Source: Streptomyces sp. DG2A-72
GTDB lineage: Bacteria; Actinomycetota; Actinomycetes; Streptomycetales; Streptomycetaceae
Direction: 5' to 3'
Assembly (NCBI RefSeq): GCF_030499575.1
Contig: NZ_JASTLC010000001.1
Location: 6,038,001-6,102,000, forward strand
DNA length: 64,000 nt
Below the pieces are notes generated by a model. That model was given only the letters and a program-made list of their open reading frames with translations. It was not told the origin of the DNA and searched no databases. Below, piece by piece: positions 40,532-49,894 of the stretch. Each line of letters starts with the position of its first letter. The first letter of the stretch is position 1. The translations under genes were made by a program, and so were the position numbers.

Positions 40532-41319
40532 GCGCCCTCCCCCTCGCCGTGCGCGACTCGTCCACGATGCTGCGGCGCAATCTCCTGCACGCGCGCCGCT
40601 ACCCGTCCCTCACCCTGAACCTGCTGCTCACGCCGGTCATGCTCCTGCTGCTCTTCGTCTACATCTTCGGTGACGTGATGAGCGCGGGCATGGGGGGCGG
40701 CGGCGCGGACAGGTCCGAGTACATCGCCTACCTTGTGCCTGGCGTCCTGATGATGACCGTCGGCTCCACCGCGGTCGGCACTGCCGTGTCCGTCGCCATG
40801 GACATGAACGAGGGCGTCATCGCCCGCTTCCGCACGATGGCGATCCACCGCGGCTCCGTGCTCATCGGGCACGTTCTCGGCAGCGTGCTACAGGCGGTCA
40901 TGAGCGTGGTCTTCGTCGGCGCCATCGCCGTGGCCATCGGCTTCCGCTCCACGGATGCCACGGCCCTGGAGTGGATCGCGGCATTCGCCCTGCTCACGCT
41001 GTTCACCCTGGCGCTCACCTGGCTCGCGGTCGGGATGGGACTGGTCAGCCCGAACGCCGAGGCGGCCAGCAACAACGCGCTGCCGCTGGTCTTCCTCCCG
41101 CTCATCTCCAGCACCTTCGTCCCGATCGACGCGATGCCGGGCTGGTTCCAGCCGATCGCCGAGTACCAGCCGTTCACCCCGGCCATCGAGACCCTGCGCG
41201 GTCTGCTGCTCGGCAGCGAGATCGGCCACAACGGGTGGCTCGCCATCGCCTGGTGCCTCGCCCTCACCGCACTCGGCTACTTCTGGTCCAAGTCGGTCTT
41301 CAACCGCGACCCGAAGTAG
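40528..41319 (+). CDS. DrrB-type ABC-2 permease subunit
   Basis: The 263-residue protein has six membrane helices and the ABC-2 family features (VPGVLMMTVGSTAVGTAVSVAMDMNEGVIARFRTMAI and LPLVFLPLISSTFVPIDAMPGWFQPIAEYQPFTP). It pairs with the ATP-binding subunit, to which it is translationally coupled. The export direction and a drug-like or lipid cargo are inferred from the family. Its end is 24 bases from the convergent M56 peptidase gene. Confidence 0.92.
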   Translation: MSALPLAVRDSSTMLRRNLLHARRYPSLTLNLLLTPVMLLLLFVYIFGDVMSAGMGGGGADRSEYIAYLVPGVLMMTVGSTAVGTAVSVAMDMNEGVIARFRTMAIHRGSVLIGHVLGSVLQAVMSVVFVGAIAVAIGFRSTDATALEWIAAFALLTLFTLALTWLAVGMGLVSPNAEAASNNALPLVFLPLISSTFVPIDAMPGWFQPIAEYQPFTPAIETLRGLLLGSEIGHNGWLAIAWCLALTALGYFWSKSVFNRDPK

Positions 41320-41343
41320 CGGGGCCATCCCCCTCCGGTCCCC

Positions 41344-42285
41344 TTACGCCAACGCCGTCAACCCCGGGCCGAAAAGGATCAGCAGGGGCAGCAACGGCAC
41401 CAGCCCGGCCGTCGTCGTAGCGATGATCCTGCGACGGCGGCCCAGCCGTGGGCGGGGCTCAAGGAGCCGGTCCACGCGCTCGCCGAGCAGGCGGTGGCTG
41501 GATGCGCAGGAGAGGACGCCCCGGTGCTGGTTGAGCTCGATCAACGCCAGTGCGGTGGTCAGGTGGCCGCACCGGCGGGATGCCGTGTCATCGGCGGCGA
41601 GTTCGACCAGGCGGTGGGTCTGGTCGCAGAAGTGGGCGAAGAGCGGGATGCGGGGGAAACCGGTGGCGAGGGCGGTGGACAGGTGCAGCAGCCAGTCGTG
41701 GTGGGCGCGGGCGTGGTCGCGTTCGTGGGTGAGGACGGCGTCGAGCTGGTGGTCGGTCAGCCGGTGCAGGGCGCCGGTGGTGACGACCAGTTGGGGCGGG
41801 TTGCCGGGCATCCACCAGGCGTCGGGGTACTCGTCCTCGAGGACCAGAAGTGGACCGCGCGCGGCGGCACCCAGCCCGGCCGGAAGTTCGGGGGCGCGTT
41901 CCCGCAGATGCGCTCGGGTCTGGCCGCGGCGCCTGCGCGCCTCCACCAGCTCGCGGGCGAGCACAGCCGTCGTCCAGGCGGCTCCGCAGGCCAGCAGCAG
42001 GGTGAGGGCGGCGGCCCAGGCCGGGGCCGTGGACAGGTCGTACGCGGCGGTCACCGACGGTGGCGCGGGGGCGAAGACCCGGTCGCGGACGGTGTGGAAG
42101 ACGGCGGCCGTGCCCAGCACGAGCGCCGTCAGGCAGCACAGCAGCACGGTGGCGACCAGGCACTGCCACACCCACAGCCCGACCACGGGTTCCCGCTCCG
42201 GCCACACCGCCCCGGTCAGCGCACGCGGGACCGGCACGGCGGCCGTGAGGGCGACGACGCTCAGCAGGAGCAGGCAGACGGTCAT
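41344..42285 (-). CDS. M56-family (BlaR1-like) membrane zinc metallopeptidase
   Basis: The 313-residue protein has about four membrane helices with a cytosolic zinc site HERDH (LDAVLTHERDHARAHHDW) and a downstream acidic ligand region (LVELAADDTASRR). BlaR1/MecR1 and actinobacterial M56 proteins normally cut a BlaI-type repressor. No sensor domain follows the last helix here, and no BlaI/MecI gene lies on either side: only 171 bases separate it from the fumarylacetoacetase gene. Its substrate must therefore be encoded elsewhere. Confidence 0.88.
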   Translation of the reverse strand: MTVCLLLLSVVALTAAVPVPRALTGAVWPEREPVVGLWVWQCLVATVLLCCLTALVLGTAAVFHTVRDRVFAPAPPSVTAAYDLSTAPAWAAALTLLLACGAAWTTAVLARELVEARRRRGQTRAHLRERAPELPAGLGAAARGPLLVLEDEYPDAWWMPGNPPQLVVTTGALHRLTDHQLDAVLTHERDHARAHHDWLLHLSTALATGFPRIPLFAHFCDQTHRLVELAADDTASRRCGHLTTALALIELNQHRGVLSCASSHRLLGERVDRLLEPRPRLGRRRRIIATTTAGLVPLLPLLILFGPGLTALA

Positions 42286-42456
42286 GCCAGGGTCTCCGGA
42301 TCCTGGTCGGGAAGGCTGCGCTTCGGGAGGGGGTGCGGCTACTGGGCATCCCGCCCGCCGTAAGTATGACGGCGTTGGACGCCCGAGTCATGGCACAAGC
42401 ACCACCCGATCCCCGCGCCTGCCCCCTCCGGCCCCCCCCCGCGTCAGCTCTCCGCC

Positions 42457-43671
42457 TCAGCTCCCCGCCACAACCCGCCCCACAACCTCCCCCAACCCGA
42501 CCCGCACCCCGTCCGCCCCCGGCGCCCAAGCCGACAGCGTCACCACGTCCCCGTCCTCCAGGAACGTCCGCTTGCCGTCGGGGAGTTCCAGGGCGTCGCG
42601 GCCGTTCCAGGTCAGTTCCAGGAGGGAGCCGCGTTCGTGTTCGGCCGGGCCGCTGACCGTGCCGGAGCCGTAGAGGTCGCCGGTGCGCAGGGAGGCGCCG
42701 TTGACGGTCATGTGGGCCAGTTGCTGGGCGGCGGTCCAGTACATGGTGGAGAAGGGGGGCTCGGAGACCACATGGCCGTTGACGGCGACCGAGATGCGCA
42801 GGTCGTAGCCACCAGGCTCCTCCTGCGCATCGTCCAGATAGGGCAGCAACGCATGTGTCCGCTCCGGCGGCGCCACCCGCGCCTCCTCCAGCGCGTCCAG
42901 CGGCGTGATCCACGCCGACACCGACGTGGCGAAGGACTTGCCGAGGAACGGGCCGAGGGGGACGTACTCCCAGGCCTGGATGTCGCGTGCGGACCAGTCG
43001 TTGAGGAGGCAGAGGCCGAAGACGTGGTCCCGGAAGTCACCGAGCCCCACCGGTCGGCCCATCGGCGACGGCGTGCCCACCACGAAACCGACCTCCGCCT
43101 CGATGTCCAGGCGGACGGAAGGGCCGAAGACGGGCGCCGGATCGGCGGGGGACTTGCGCTGCCCGGACGGTCGTACGACATCCGTGCCCGACACGACCAC
43201 CGTGCCGGAGCGGCCGTGGTAACCGATCGGCAGATGCTTCCAGTTGGGGGTCAGGGAGTCGGGGGCGTCGGGGCGGAAGATACGGCCGACGTTCCGGGCG
43301 TGGTTCTCGGAGGCGTAGAAGTCGACGTAGTCCGCGACCTCGAAGGGGAGGTGCAGGGTCACCGAGGACAGGGGGTGGAACATCGGCTCGACGGTCTCCC
43401 GGTGGGACGGCACCGTCAGCCACGCCGTCAGCGCGCGCCGTACGTCCGACCAGGTGGTGCGGCCCGCGGCGAGCAGCGGGTTGAGGGTGGGCCGGGCGAG
43501 CAGGGGGGCGTACGGGGAGCCGAGCGCGTGCGCCGCCGCGCCCGCGTCGAGGACGTGGTCGCCGAGCCGGACCCCGACCCTCCGCTCCGTGGTAACGGCG
43601 GGGGAGAAGACACCGTACGGAAGGTTGTGCGGGCCGAAGGGGTCGCCCTCGGGGACATCGAAGGGGGGCAT
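42457..43671 (-). CDS. fahA: Fumarylacetoacetase
   Basis: This 404-residue enzyme splits fumarylacetoacetate to fumarate and acetoacetate, the last step of tyrosine breakdown through homogentisate. The N-terminal DVPEGDPFGPHNLPYGVF, the metal and active-site regions (DYVDFYASENHARNVG, LPIGYHGRSG, DIEAEVGFVVG) and LNDWSARDIQAWEYVPLGPFLGKSF are clear. I start it at ATG 43671, with GAGG nine bases upstream; longer starts lack similarity. The other tyrosine-pathway genes are not in the window. Confidence 0.96.
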   Translation of the reverse strand: MPPFDVPEGDPFGPHNLPYGVFSPAVTTERRVGVRLGDHVLDAGAAAHALGSPYAPLLARPTLNPLLAAGRTTWSDVRRALTAWLTVPSHRETVEPMFHPLSSVTLHLPFEVADYVDFYASENHARNVGRIFRPDAPDSLTPNWKHLPIGYHGRSGTVVVSGTDVVRPSGQRKSPADPAPVFGPSVRLDIEAEVGFVVGTPSPMGRPVGLGDFRDHVFGLCLLNDWSARDIQAWEYVPLGPFLGKSFATSVSAWITPLDALEEARVAPPERTHALLPYLDDAQEEPGGYDLRISVAVNGHVVSEPPFSTMYWTAAQQLAHMTVNGASLRTGDLYGSGTVSGPAEHERGSLLELTWNGRDALELPDGKRTFLEDGDVVTLSAWAPGADGVRVGLGEVVGRVVAGS

Positions 43672-43969
43672 GGGTGCTGCCTCGCTCTCGTGCGGTCCGT
43701 ATGCCAGGTGTGTCATGTGGTCGCGGCACACGTTACGGGGGCGAGGCCTGCTGCGGCAGCCGCAGGTCAGCGACGTCACCGAAGCCGTTCCGGACGGCGG
43801 CGGTGGCCTGCTGGAGGTGCCTTCGGGAAGGAGACGTCACGGCGTCACGGTGTCAGCCGGTCCAGGGGCGTCCCGAGGGAGTGAAACGGGGGCGCTCCGG
43901 CCCAAGTCGCCGTAGGAGGCGTCCTGTTCGCGTCGAGTCGGTGGGGCTTTCTGTCCGTATTCTCTGATC
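43672..43969. other. Divergent intergenic region fahA / HAD gene
   Basis: No gene is seen in these 298 bases. They include CTGCGG-CAG-CCGCAG near 43750-43765, a short hairpin, and a tandem pair of CGTCACGG at 43835-43842 and 43843-43850 followed by TGTCA. The second pattern could be a regulator site for either gene. Confidence 0.4.
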
Positions 43970-44782
43970 ATGGCCGCACCCATCGCATATTCACTCATCG
44001 CCACTGACCTGGACGGCACCCTGCTCCGGGGCGACGACACGCTCTCCGACCGGTCGCTCGCCGCGCTTGCGCAGGTGACGGCGTTCGGCGCCCGGCACTT
44101 GGTGGTGACGGGGCGGCCGGCCCCGAGGGTGCGGCCGTTGCTCGACATCCTCGGCTGCGGGGGGCTCGCGGTGTGCGGACAGGGCGCGCAGGTGTACGAC
44201 GCCGGCGCGGACCGTCTGCTGTGGTCCGTCACGCTGGACCGGGAGCTGGCCGAGACCGCGCTCGGCAAGATCGAGGCGGAGATCGGGCAGGTGTACGCCG
44301 CCGTCGACCAGGATGGCGTCGACGGGCTCACACTCATCGAACCGGGGTACCTGATGCCCCACCCGACCCTGCCCGCCGTACGCGTGGGGCGCCGCGACGA
44401 CCTGTGGTGCGCGCCCATCAGCAAGGTGCTGCTGCGTCATCCTGCCCTGTCCGACGACGAGTTGGCGGCGACGGCGCGCGCCGTGGTGGGTTCACTCGCG
44501 ACGGTCACCATGTCGGGGCCCGGGACCGTCGAACTCCAGCCATGCGGGGTGACCAAGGCGACCGGGCTCGCGCTGGCCGCCGAGCATCTGGGACTGGGAC
44601 CTGGGCAGACCGTCGCCTTCGGGGACATGCCCAACGACATCCCCATGTTCGACTGGGCGGCGCACGGCGTCGCCATGGCCAACGCCCATCCCGAACTCAA
44701 GGCGGTGGCCGACGAGATCACCCTCTCGAACGAGGACGACGGCATCGCCGTCGTCCTCGAACGTCTCTACCCGACGGGGTAG
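43970..44782 (+). CDS. HAD-superfamily (Cof-type) phosphatase
   Basis: The 270-residue protein has HAD motif I DLDGT at 13-17 (nucleophile Asp13), motif II in VVTGRP, and motifs III/IV in ISKVLL...VAFGDMPNDIPMFDWA. The C2B-type cap and the GDMPND ending mark the Cof/YbiV group of sugar-phosphate phosphatases. The substrate is not known. It ends three bases from the end of the convergent transglycosylase gene. Confidence 0.93.
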   Translation: MAAPIAYSLIATDLDGTLLRGDDTLSDRSLAALAQVTAFGARHLVVTGRPAPRVRPLLDILGCGGLAVCGQGAQVYDAGADRLLWSVTLDRELAETALGKIEAEIGQVYAAVDQDGVDGLTLIEPGYLMPHPTLPAVRVGRRDDLWCAPISKVLLRHPALSDDELAATARAVVGSLATVTMSGPGTVELQPCGVTKATGLALAAEHLGLGPGQTVAFGDMPNDIPMFDWAAHGVAMANAHPELKAVADEITLSNEDDGIAVVLERLYPTG

Positions 44783-44785
44783 TTC

Positions 44786-45268
44786 TCAGTACGCGCCGAA
44801 GACGTTGTCGATCGAGCCGTACCGCTGGAACGCGTAGTTGCAGGCGGCGGTGATGTTCGCGACCGGGTCGTACGGGTTGAACGCGGTGCCGGCCACGTGG
44901 TACGCCTCGAAGGTCGGGTCGATGACCTGGAGGAGGCCCTTCGACGGGGTGCCCGCGGCGGCGTTGGAGTCCCAGTTGTTGATGGCGGCCGGGTTGCCCG
45001 AGGACTCCCGCATGATGTTGCGGTAGATGCCGTCGTACGACCCGGGGATGCCGTTCTGCGCCATCACCTGGAGGGACGCCCGGATCCAGCCGTCGAGGGT
45101 GTCGGCGTAGCCCAGCGAGGTGGCGGTGGCGACGGTCGGGGTGGCCGCCGAGGCGCTGGTCGCGCCGATGACCGGCAGCGCGAGGACGGCGACGCCGGTG
45201 CCGGCGACGGCGACGGCGCGGGTGATGCGAGCGGTTCTGGTACGACGGTGCTTACCGGCTGCAGCCAT
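44786..45268 (-). CDS. Secreted SLT-type lytic transglycosylase controlled by c-di-AMP riboswitch
   Basis: From ATG 45268 (GAGAGGAAC upstream) the protein has 160 residues: a basic start, a signal peptide ending near ATSASAATP, and an SLT-like domain. The catalytic Glu is in RNIMRESSGNPAAINNWDSNA and the G(L)LQV motif is in SKGLLQVIDPTF. It cleaves glycan strands of peptidoglycan outside the cell. A ydaO-type riboswitch fills its leader (45284-45470), so its expression should fall or rise with c-di-AMP, the usual signal for osmotic and wall state. Longer upstream starts lie inside the riboswitch and are rejected. Confidence 0.94.
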   Translation of the reverse strand: MAAAGKHRRTRTARITRAVAVAGTGVAVLALPVIGATSASAATPTVATATSLGYADTLDGWIRASLQVMAQNGIPGSYDGIYRNIMRESSGNPAAINNWDSNAAAGTPSKGLLQVIDPTFEAYHVAGTAFNPYDPVANITAACNYAFQRYGSIDNVFGAY

Positions 45269-45283
45269 GGCGAAGTTCCTCTC

Positions 45284-45470
45284 CGGCGCCTGCGAGGTGA
45301 GCTGTCGGGTTCGGGCTGGGAGGTGCCCGGCCACACCCTGACGGACATGGCTTCACCCCGAGCCGTCCCGGCGCGGCGTCCGGTCCGGCGGCTTACCTGG
45401 GTCCCCCGCTCCTGCCGTGCGGTGAGTTGGTCAATGGGTCGCTCGGGCGGCGGCAGGATTCGGCGTCCGC
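45284..45470 (-). promoter_or_regulatory. ydaO/yuaA c-di-AMP riboswitch
   Basis: Read on the minus strand, the leader shows the conserved ydaO elements in order: GCCGAATCC near 45468-45460, GGAGCGGGGGACCC near 45412-45399, GGGGTGAAGCC near 45359-45349, and CCGAACCCGACAGCTCACC near 45314-45296. The closing stem pairs CGCC near 45466 with GGCG near 45288. The ribosome-binding site GAGAGG follows at once. This order and the conserved single-stranded boxes match the class known upstream of wall hydrolases in actinobacteria. Confidence 0.92.
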
Positions 45471-45483
45471 CCGACAGGCCGGG

Positions 45484-45513
45484 AACGTATGCGAGAGCAC
45501 ATGTCCGAAACAA
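45484..45513 (-). promoter_or_regulatory. Candidate promoter of the riboswitch-controlled transglycosylase
   Basis: On the minus strand TTGTTT (45513-45508) and TACGTT (45489-45484) are 18 bases apart, and a start about seven bases further on falls just before the riboswitch. Between this promoter and the CocE gene end at 45714 I see no further gene. Confidence 0.45.
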
Positions 45514-45713
45514 GCATCGGATTCACACATCGCACCTATTGACCTTGGTGTGGGGCGAATGTGCTGCTTGATCCTTTGCGGTTGCCAAGCTCAACTGGCC
45601 ATGGCGGAAGGCGGATCGGCGGATGCCTGTGTGTTTTCTGTGCAGGCCGGGACGTGAGTCAAGTCACGTGCGTTCGAAAGAATGGCAAAACGGGCAATCG
45701 GGCCAAGAGGGTT

Positions 45714-47702
45714 TTATCGACCGGCCGTTCGCGGGATGCGCTTCTCCCAGGTCCGATGGAAGATGACTTGGTCGCCCTCCGTGCAGATCACCTCGTCGGA
45801 GGCGGTGAAGTGGTCCCCGTCACAGCCGATCTCCGAGCGGCTGCGGACCGTGGTGTTCCAGCCCTGTTCCGGGCGGTGCAGCCGGATCGACCAGTCGGAG
45901 CGGGCGCGGGCCGACAGTGGGTCCGTCTCGTCGATCGTGTACGTCTCCAGCGCGTCCTCGGTGCACTCCAGTCCGTCGGGGTACACGCGTGTGCCGCCGT
46001 ACCGCGGGTCGACCTCAAGGCGCCACGCGCCCCGCGCGACGTCCCGCACCACCAGGCGCTCGGGGTGCGGCTCGTCGAGCGTGGCGGGGAAGTTGACGCC
46101 CAGCGGCTCGGCCTGCTCGGGCTCCTCGAAACGGATATTTCGGTCAAATTCCCGCTTTCGTACGGGCAGTTCGAGGAAGCTGCCCGCCGGGTCCAGGGTG
46201 AAGCCCGCCGCCGAGTCGGGCTGTGGCCAGATCCACGGCCAGTACGCGGAGGAGACGGCGAGCCGGATGCGGTGGCCGGGCGGGAAGGCGTGGCCGATGG
46301 CATTCAGCTCGATGGTCACCTCTTCGGTGGTGCCCGGCACCCACGGCACGGTTCGGTCGCGGCCCTGTCGTGCCGAGAGGTTCAGCGCTCCGCGCGTGAC
46401 CAGGGTCGACGAGCCGTCCGGCGCCATGTCACATACCCTCGCCACGACCTGCCCCCGCGGCGCCTCCGCGGTCACCCGCAGCCCCACCCGCGCCCGCCCC
46501 AGTACCCACGTCTCCTCGGCCACCGCGAACTCGAAGCACACCGACCGCGCGTCCTCCTCCCGCTGGTCCGGCGGCAGGTCGGCATCGTTGCCGATGGGGA
46601 GGAAACGGCCGGCGTCCACCCCGGTGTGCATCGGCGACCGTACGAGGACGGGGGCGCCCTGACAGGCGTACGTCACCGTCGTCACGTTCGGGGAGGGCCA
46701 CGCGGGCTCGCCGACCCAGCGGCCGGGCAGGGTGCCGTAGGCCGTGGCGGGGCGGTGGGAGTCGGTGACGTAGGCACGCAACAGGGTCTCGGGGAGCGCG
46801 CCCTTGCCCTTCAGCCAGTGGTCCCACCAGCGCAGCGTCTCCTGGAGGAACCCGATCGCCGGGCCGGGCGGCAGGTCGCGGTCGGGGTACTGGTGCGACC
46901 AGGGGCCGATCAGTCCTCGTACGCGATCGGACGGAAGGTGCTCGACGAGCCGCAGCACGCTGTCCCGGTACGGGTCGTGCCAGCCGCCCACCGCGAGGAC
47001 GGCCGCCTTGATCGCGCCGTAGTCCTCGCAGACGCTGCCATGGCGCCAGTACCGGTCCCGGGTCTGGTGGGCGAGCCAGGTGTGGACGAGGGGCTGGACG
47101 GCCTCCATGCGCTCGACCCACATCTCGCGCCAGGCCTCGCCGACGTACCGCGGATCGGGCGGCCGGGAGGCGAAGGCGAGCATGGTGGCGGCCCGGGCGT
47201 GCATGTCCGCGAGGACGGAACCTCCCATGTAGTGCACGTCGTTGTCATAGCGATCGTCCGTCGAGCAGACAGTCACGATCGCCTTGAGCGGCTCGGGCGC
47301 GAGGGCCGCGATCTGGAGGGAGTTGAAGCCGCCCCAGGAGATGCCGAACATGCCCACCTTGCCGTCGCACCAGGGCTGCGCCGCCAGCCAGTTGACCACC
47401 TCGACCCCGTCGGCCAGTTCCGTCACCGCGTATTCGTCGCCCGGCACGCCCTCACTGTTGCCGTGCCCGCGCACGTCGACCCGGACGGAGGCGTAGCCGT
47501 GGCCCGCGTACCAGGGGTGGCGCTGGAAGTCGCGCGGGGCGGTCCAGTCGGTCAGGCGGTACGGGAGGTATTCGAGGAGCGCCGGTACGGGCTCGTCGGT
47601 GAGCGGGCGCCACATGCGCGCGTACAGCAGGGTCCCGTCCGACAGGGGGATGCGGAGGTCGTCGTGAGTCGTCTCGTAGGGGAAGGGTGTACGGATGTTC
47701 AT
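45714..47702 (-). CDS. CocE/NonD-family alpha/beta hydrolase (peptidase S15-like)
   Basis: The 662-residue protein starts at ATG 47702, with GGGAGG seven bases upstream; a GTG at 47708 is too close to that site. Residues 1-330 form the hydrolase domain with nucleophile Ser in GMFGISWGGFNSLQ and His in GPWSHQYPD. From about 370 a jelly-roll domain of the CocE/X-Pro dipeptidyl-peptidase type follows (ELNAIGHAFPPGHRIRLAVSSAYWP). It hydrolyses an ester or acyl-peptide bond in the cytoplasm; no signal peptide is seen. The substrate is unknown. Confidence 0.92.
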   Translation of the reverse strand: MNIRTPFPYETTHDDLRIPLSDGTLLYARMWRPLTDEPVPALLEYLPYRLTDWTAPRDFQRHPWYAGHGYASVRVDVRGHGNSEGVPGDEYAVTELADGVEVVNWLAAQPWCDGKVGMFGISWGGFNSLQIAALAPEPLKAIVTVCSTDDRYDNDVHYMGGSVLADMHARAATMLAFASRPPDPRYVGEAWREMWVERMEAVQPLVHTWLAHQTRDRYWRHGSVCEDYGAIKAAVLAVGGWHDPYRDSVLRLVEHLPSDRVRGLIGPWSHQYPDRDLPPGPAIGFLQETLRWWDHWLKGKGALPETLLRAYVTDSHRPATAYGTLPGRWVGEPAWPSPNVTTVTYACQGAPVLVRSPMHTGVDAGRFLPIGNDADLPPDQREEDARSVCFEFAVAEETWVLGRARVGLRVTAEAPRGQVVARVCDMAPDGSSTLVTRGALNLSARQGRDRTVPWVPGTTEEVTIELNAIGHAFPPGHRIRLAVSSAYWPWIWPQPDSAAGFTLDPAGSFLELPVRKREFDRNIRFEEPEQAEPLGVNFPATLDEPHPERLVVRDVARGAWRLEVDPRYGGTRVYPDGLECTEDALETYTIDETDPLSARARSDWSIRLHRPEQGWNTTVRSRSEIGCDGDHFTASDEVICTEGDQVIFHRTWEKRIPRTAGR

Positions 47703-47916
47703 GGACACACCTCCCTACTTCCGAGTAAGTCGATAGATTTCCATTCTTTTCAGATGATCGAAAACATACCGGTCGTGATCCGATACCGCCCGTGCTGCAC
47801 GGGTGGGTGGGCATCGGTGATCGAAAGGTGACCGGATACGCTGACTTGAGTGATGGCAGCGACCTATCGACAAACCGTGTAAACGCCAGTGGACACCAGC
47901 AGACAGGAGACCCCTC

Positions 47917-48927
47917 GTGACCGTCGTCGGGCCGTTCGGGCTGAGCGTGCGGGACCAGGCTCTGGAAGCCGATGTCCAGGCCGGATTGACGGCTGTCGAG
48001 GAAGGGTTGCTCGAAGCCACCAAGAGTGAGGTCCCGTTCATCACCGAGGCCGCGCAGCATCTGGTGCGGGCTGGCGGCAAGCGGTTCCGGCCGCTGCTCG
48101 TGATGCTCTCCGCGCAGTTCGGGGACCCGTACGCACCGGGGGTCGTGCCGTCCGCCGTGGTCGTCGAGCTGACGCACCTCGCGACGCTGTACCACGACGA
48201 CGTGATGGACGAGGCGGCCGTACGGCGCGGGGTGCCCAGCGCGAACGTCCGCTGGGGCAACTCGGTCGCCGTGCTCACCGGCGACTTCCTCTTCGCGCGC
48301 GCCTCGCACACCCTCGCCGATCTCGGTCCGGAGGCGGTGCGGGTGCAGGCGGAGGCGTTCGAGCGGCTGGTGACCGGACAGATCCTGGAGACGGCCGGCC
48401 CGACGGACGGCCGGGATCCCGTCGAGCACTACCTGGACGTGCTGAGCGGGAAGACCGGGTCGCTGGTCGCGGTGTCGTGCCGGTTCGGGGCGATGATGTC
48501 GGGCGCCGACGAGACGGTGATCGACGTGCTGACGCAGTACGGGGAGCGGCTCGGGGTCGCCTTCCAGCTCGCCGACGACGTACTGGACATCGCGTCCGAC
48601 TCGCACGAGTCCGGGAAGACGCCGGGGACCGATCTGCGCGAGGGGATTCCGACGCTTCCGGTGCTGCGGCTGCGGGAGCGGGCGGCCCGGCTGGGGCTGG
48701 CCGAGGATGTCGCACTGTGCGAGCTGCTGGACTCCGACCTGAGTGACGACGCGCGGCTCGCGGAGGCGCTCGCCGGGTTGCGGGAGCATCCGGCGCTGGA
48801 GCAGGCGCGGCGGGACACGGTGCGGTATGCGGAGGATGCGCGGGCCGCGCTGGCTCCGTTGCCGGAGTGCGATGCCAAGGCGGCGCTGCTGGAGTTGTGT
48901 GACGCCGTGGTGCATCGGGCGGGCTAG
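47917..48927 (+). CDS. Long-chain polyprenyl diphosphate synthase
   Basis: The 336-residue trans-prenyltransferase has the first aspartate-rich motif HDDVMDE at 93-99 and the second QLADDVLDIASD near 217-228, plus the GGKRFRPLL motif near the N-terminus. The residues before the first motif are of the long-chain type. It joins isopentenyl units to make the C40-C50 tail used for menaquinone, which fits the mqn/men genes in this window. The start is GTG 47917. Product length and use in menaquinone are inferred. Confidence 0.9.
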   Translation: MTVVGPFGLSVRDQALEADVQAGLTAVEEGLLEATKSEVPFITEAAQHLVRAGGKRFRPLLVMLSAQFGDPYAPGVVPSAVVVELTHLATLYHDDVMDEAAVRRGVPSANVRWGNSVAVLTGDFLFARASHTLADLGPEAVRVQAEAFERLVTGQILETAGPTDGRDPVEHYLDVLSGKTGSLVAVSCRFGAMMSGADETVIDVLTQYGERLGVAFQLADDVLDIASDSHESGKTPGTDLREGIPTLPVLRLRERAARLGLAEDVALCELLDSDLSDDARLAEALAGLREHPALEQARRDTVRYAEDARAALAPLPECDAKAALLELCDAVVHRAG

Positions 48928-49074
48928 TTCCGGCGCTGGGCGGCGAGGGCTGGCGGCGTGACACAGGTCACATTGCTGGATTGCATCCAGACTGAGATCG
49001 CCTCTGTATTCATGCCCAGAAGCTGACGCGGGGGGCCTCGGCTGCACTCCGGGGAGGCAAAAAGAATTATGGGC

Positions 49075-49636
49075 ATGAACGCGACTACTCACTGCGCCGT
49101 AAGAGCCTGATCGTCATCGCTGTCGCGGTGGCCGCCGCCGGTGGTGTCGCCGCCGCGGTGATTCCCGCCTTCGCCGCCGGAGGCAACCGCGCCGACCATG
49201 CGGGGCACACCGGAGGCGGAGGCATCGTGAGCCAGAGCGGCACCGTGGCGCGCGGCAAGGGCGGAACCATTCTCGCCGCCAGTCTGCGGGGCGCGGGCGA
49301 GGTGCCCGTGCCTGAAGTTGGTAGGTTCAGCTTGCGCTGATTCGCCCTGAGTCGGCGTGTGAGCGGCTCACGCAGTTGCTCCAAGAGTGCAAGCCGGCCG
49401 AACCGACACCGGCTTGAGTTCAGGGTGACGGGTGGTCGCCGCTGGTGACCACCCCGCCCCTGTTCCCAACTCCGGTATGCCGCAGTGGATCGCGCCCGAC
49501 CGCAGCGCCGTCACCGGATCGGTCATCAGCAGGACGCCCAACGGCGACAAGAACATCCCGGAGCTGGACCTCAAGGCCACCCGGTGCCATCGTCGGCGTG
49601 CCCTACCAGGCGGACCACGTGTTCATCCAGGGCTGA
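49075..49636 (+). pseudogene. Decayed secreted-protein remnants: CHRD N-terminus and DUF3455 C-terminus
   Basis: ATG 49075 reads MNATTH and then stops, while the next frame carries a good signal peptide (SLRRKSLIVIAVAVAAAGG, then VIPAFAAGG) and a CHRD-like start (TILAASLRGAGEVPVPE) that ends at a stop near 49340, far too short. From about 49462 two further frames give MPQWIAPDRSAVTGSVISR and TPNGDKNIPELDLKAT and then, after a shift, GAIVGVPYQADHVFIQG, which resembles the DUF3455 domain with its middle missing. At least two frameshifts and a deletion are needed to join these. Sequencing error could explain one shift, not all. Confidence 0.65.
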
Positions 49637-49894
49637 TCCACGCACTGATCCACAACGAAGGGCGGCGTCTTCCCCGTGCGACCCCTACGGGTCGGGGGAG
49701 GCGCCGCCCTCGCATGTCATACCGCAGCAGTACGCGGAGTTGGCTCCGCAGGTTGACGTATACCTCCGGCGGATTTGGTCAACTGGAGACCACGGGAAAA
49801 CACCACTCCTCACCGATTCGGGTGAGAATGGCGGCTCAGGGTGGGACGAGTGCGATCAAGCGACAGCCGCCGCTACGACGGAGGTAAGGCACAC

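Noticed and set aside
45561..47831. A 756-residue plus-strand frame opposite the CocE gene
   Set aside because: It is the complement of a clear hydrolase gene and shows no domain; GC-rich DNA commonly leaves such frames open.
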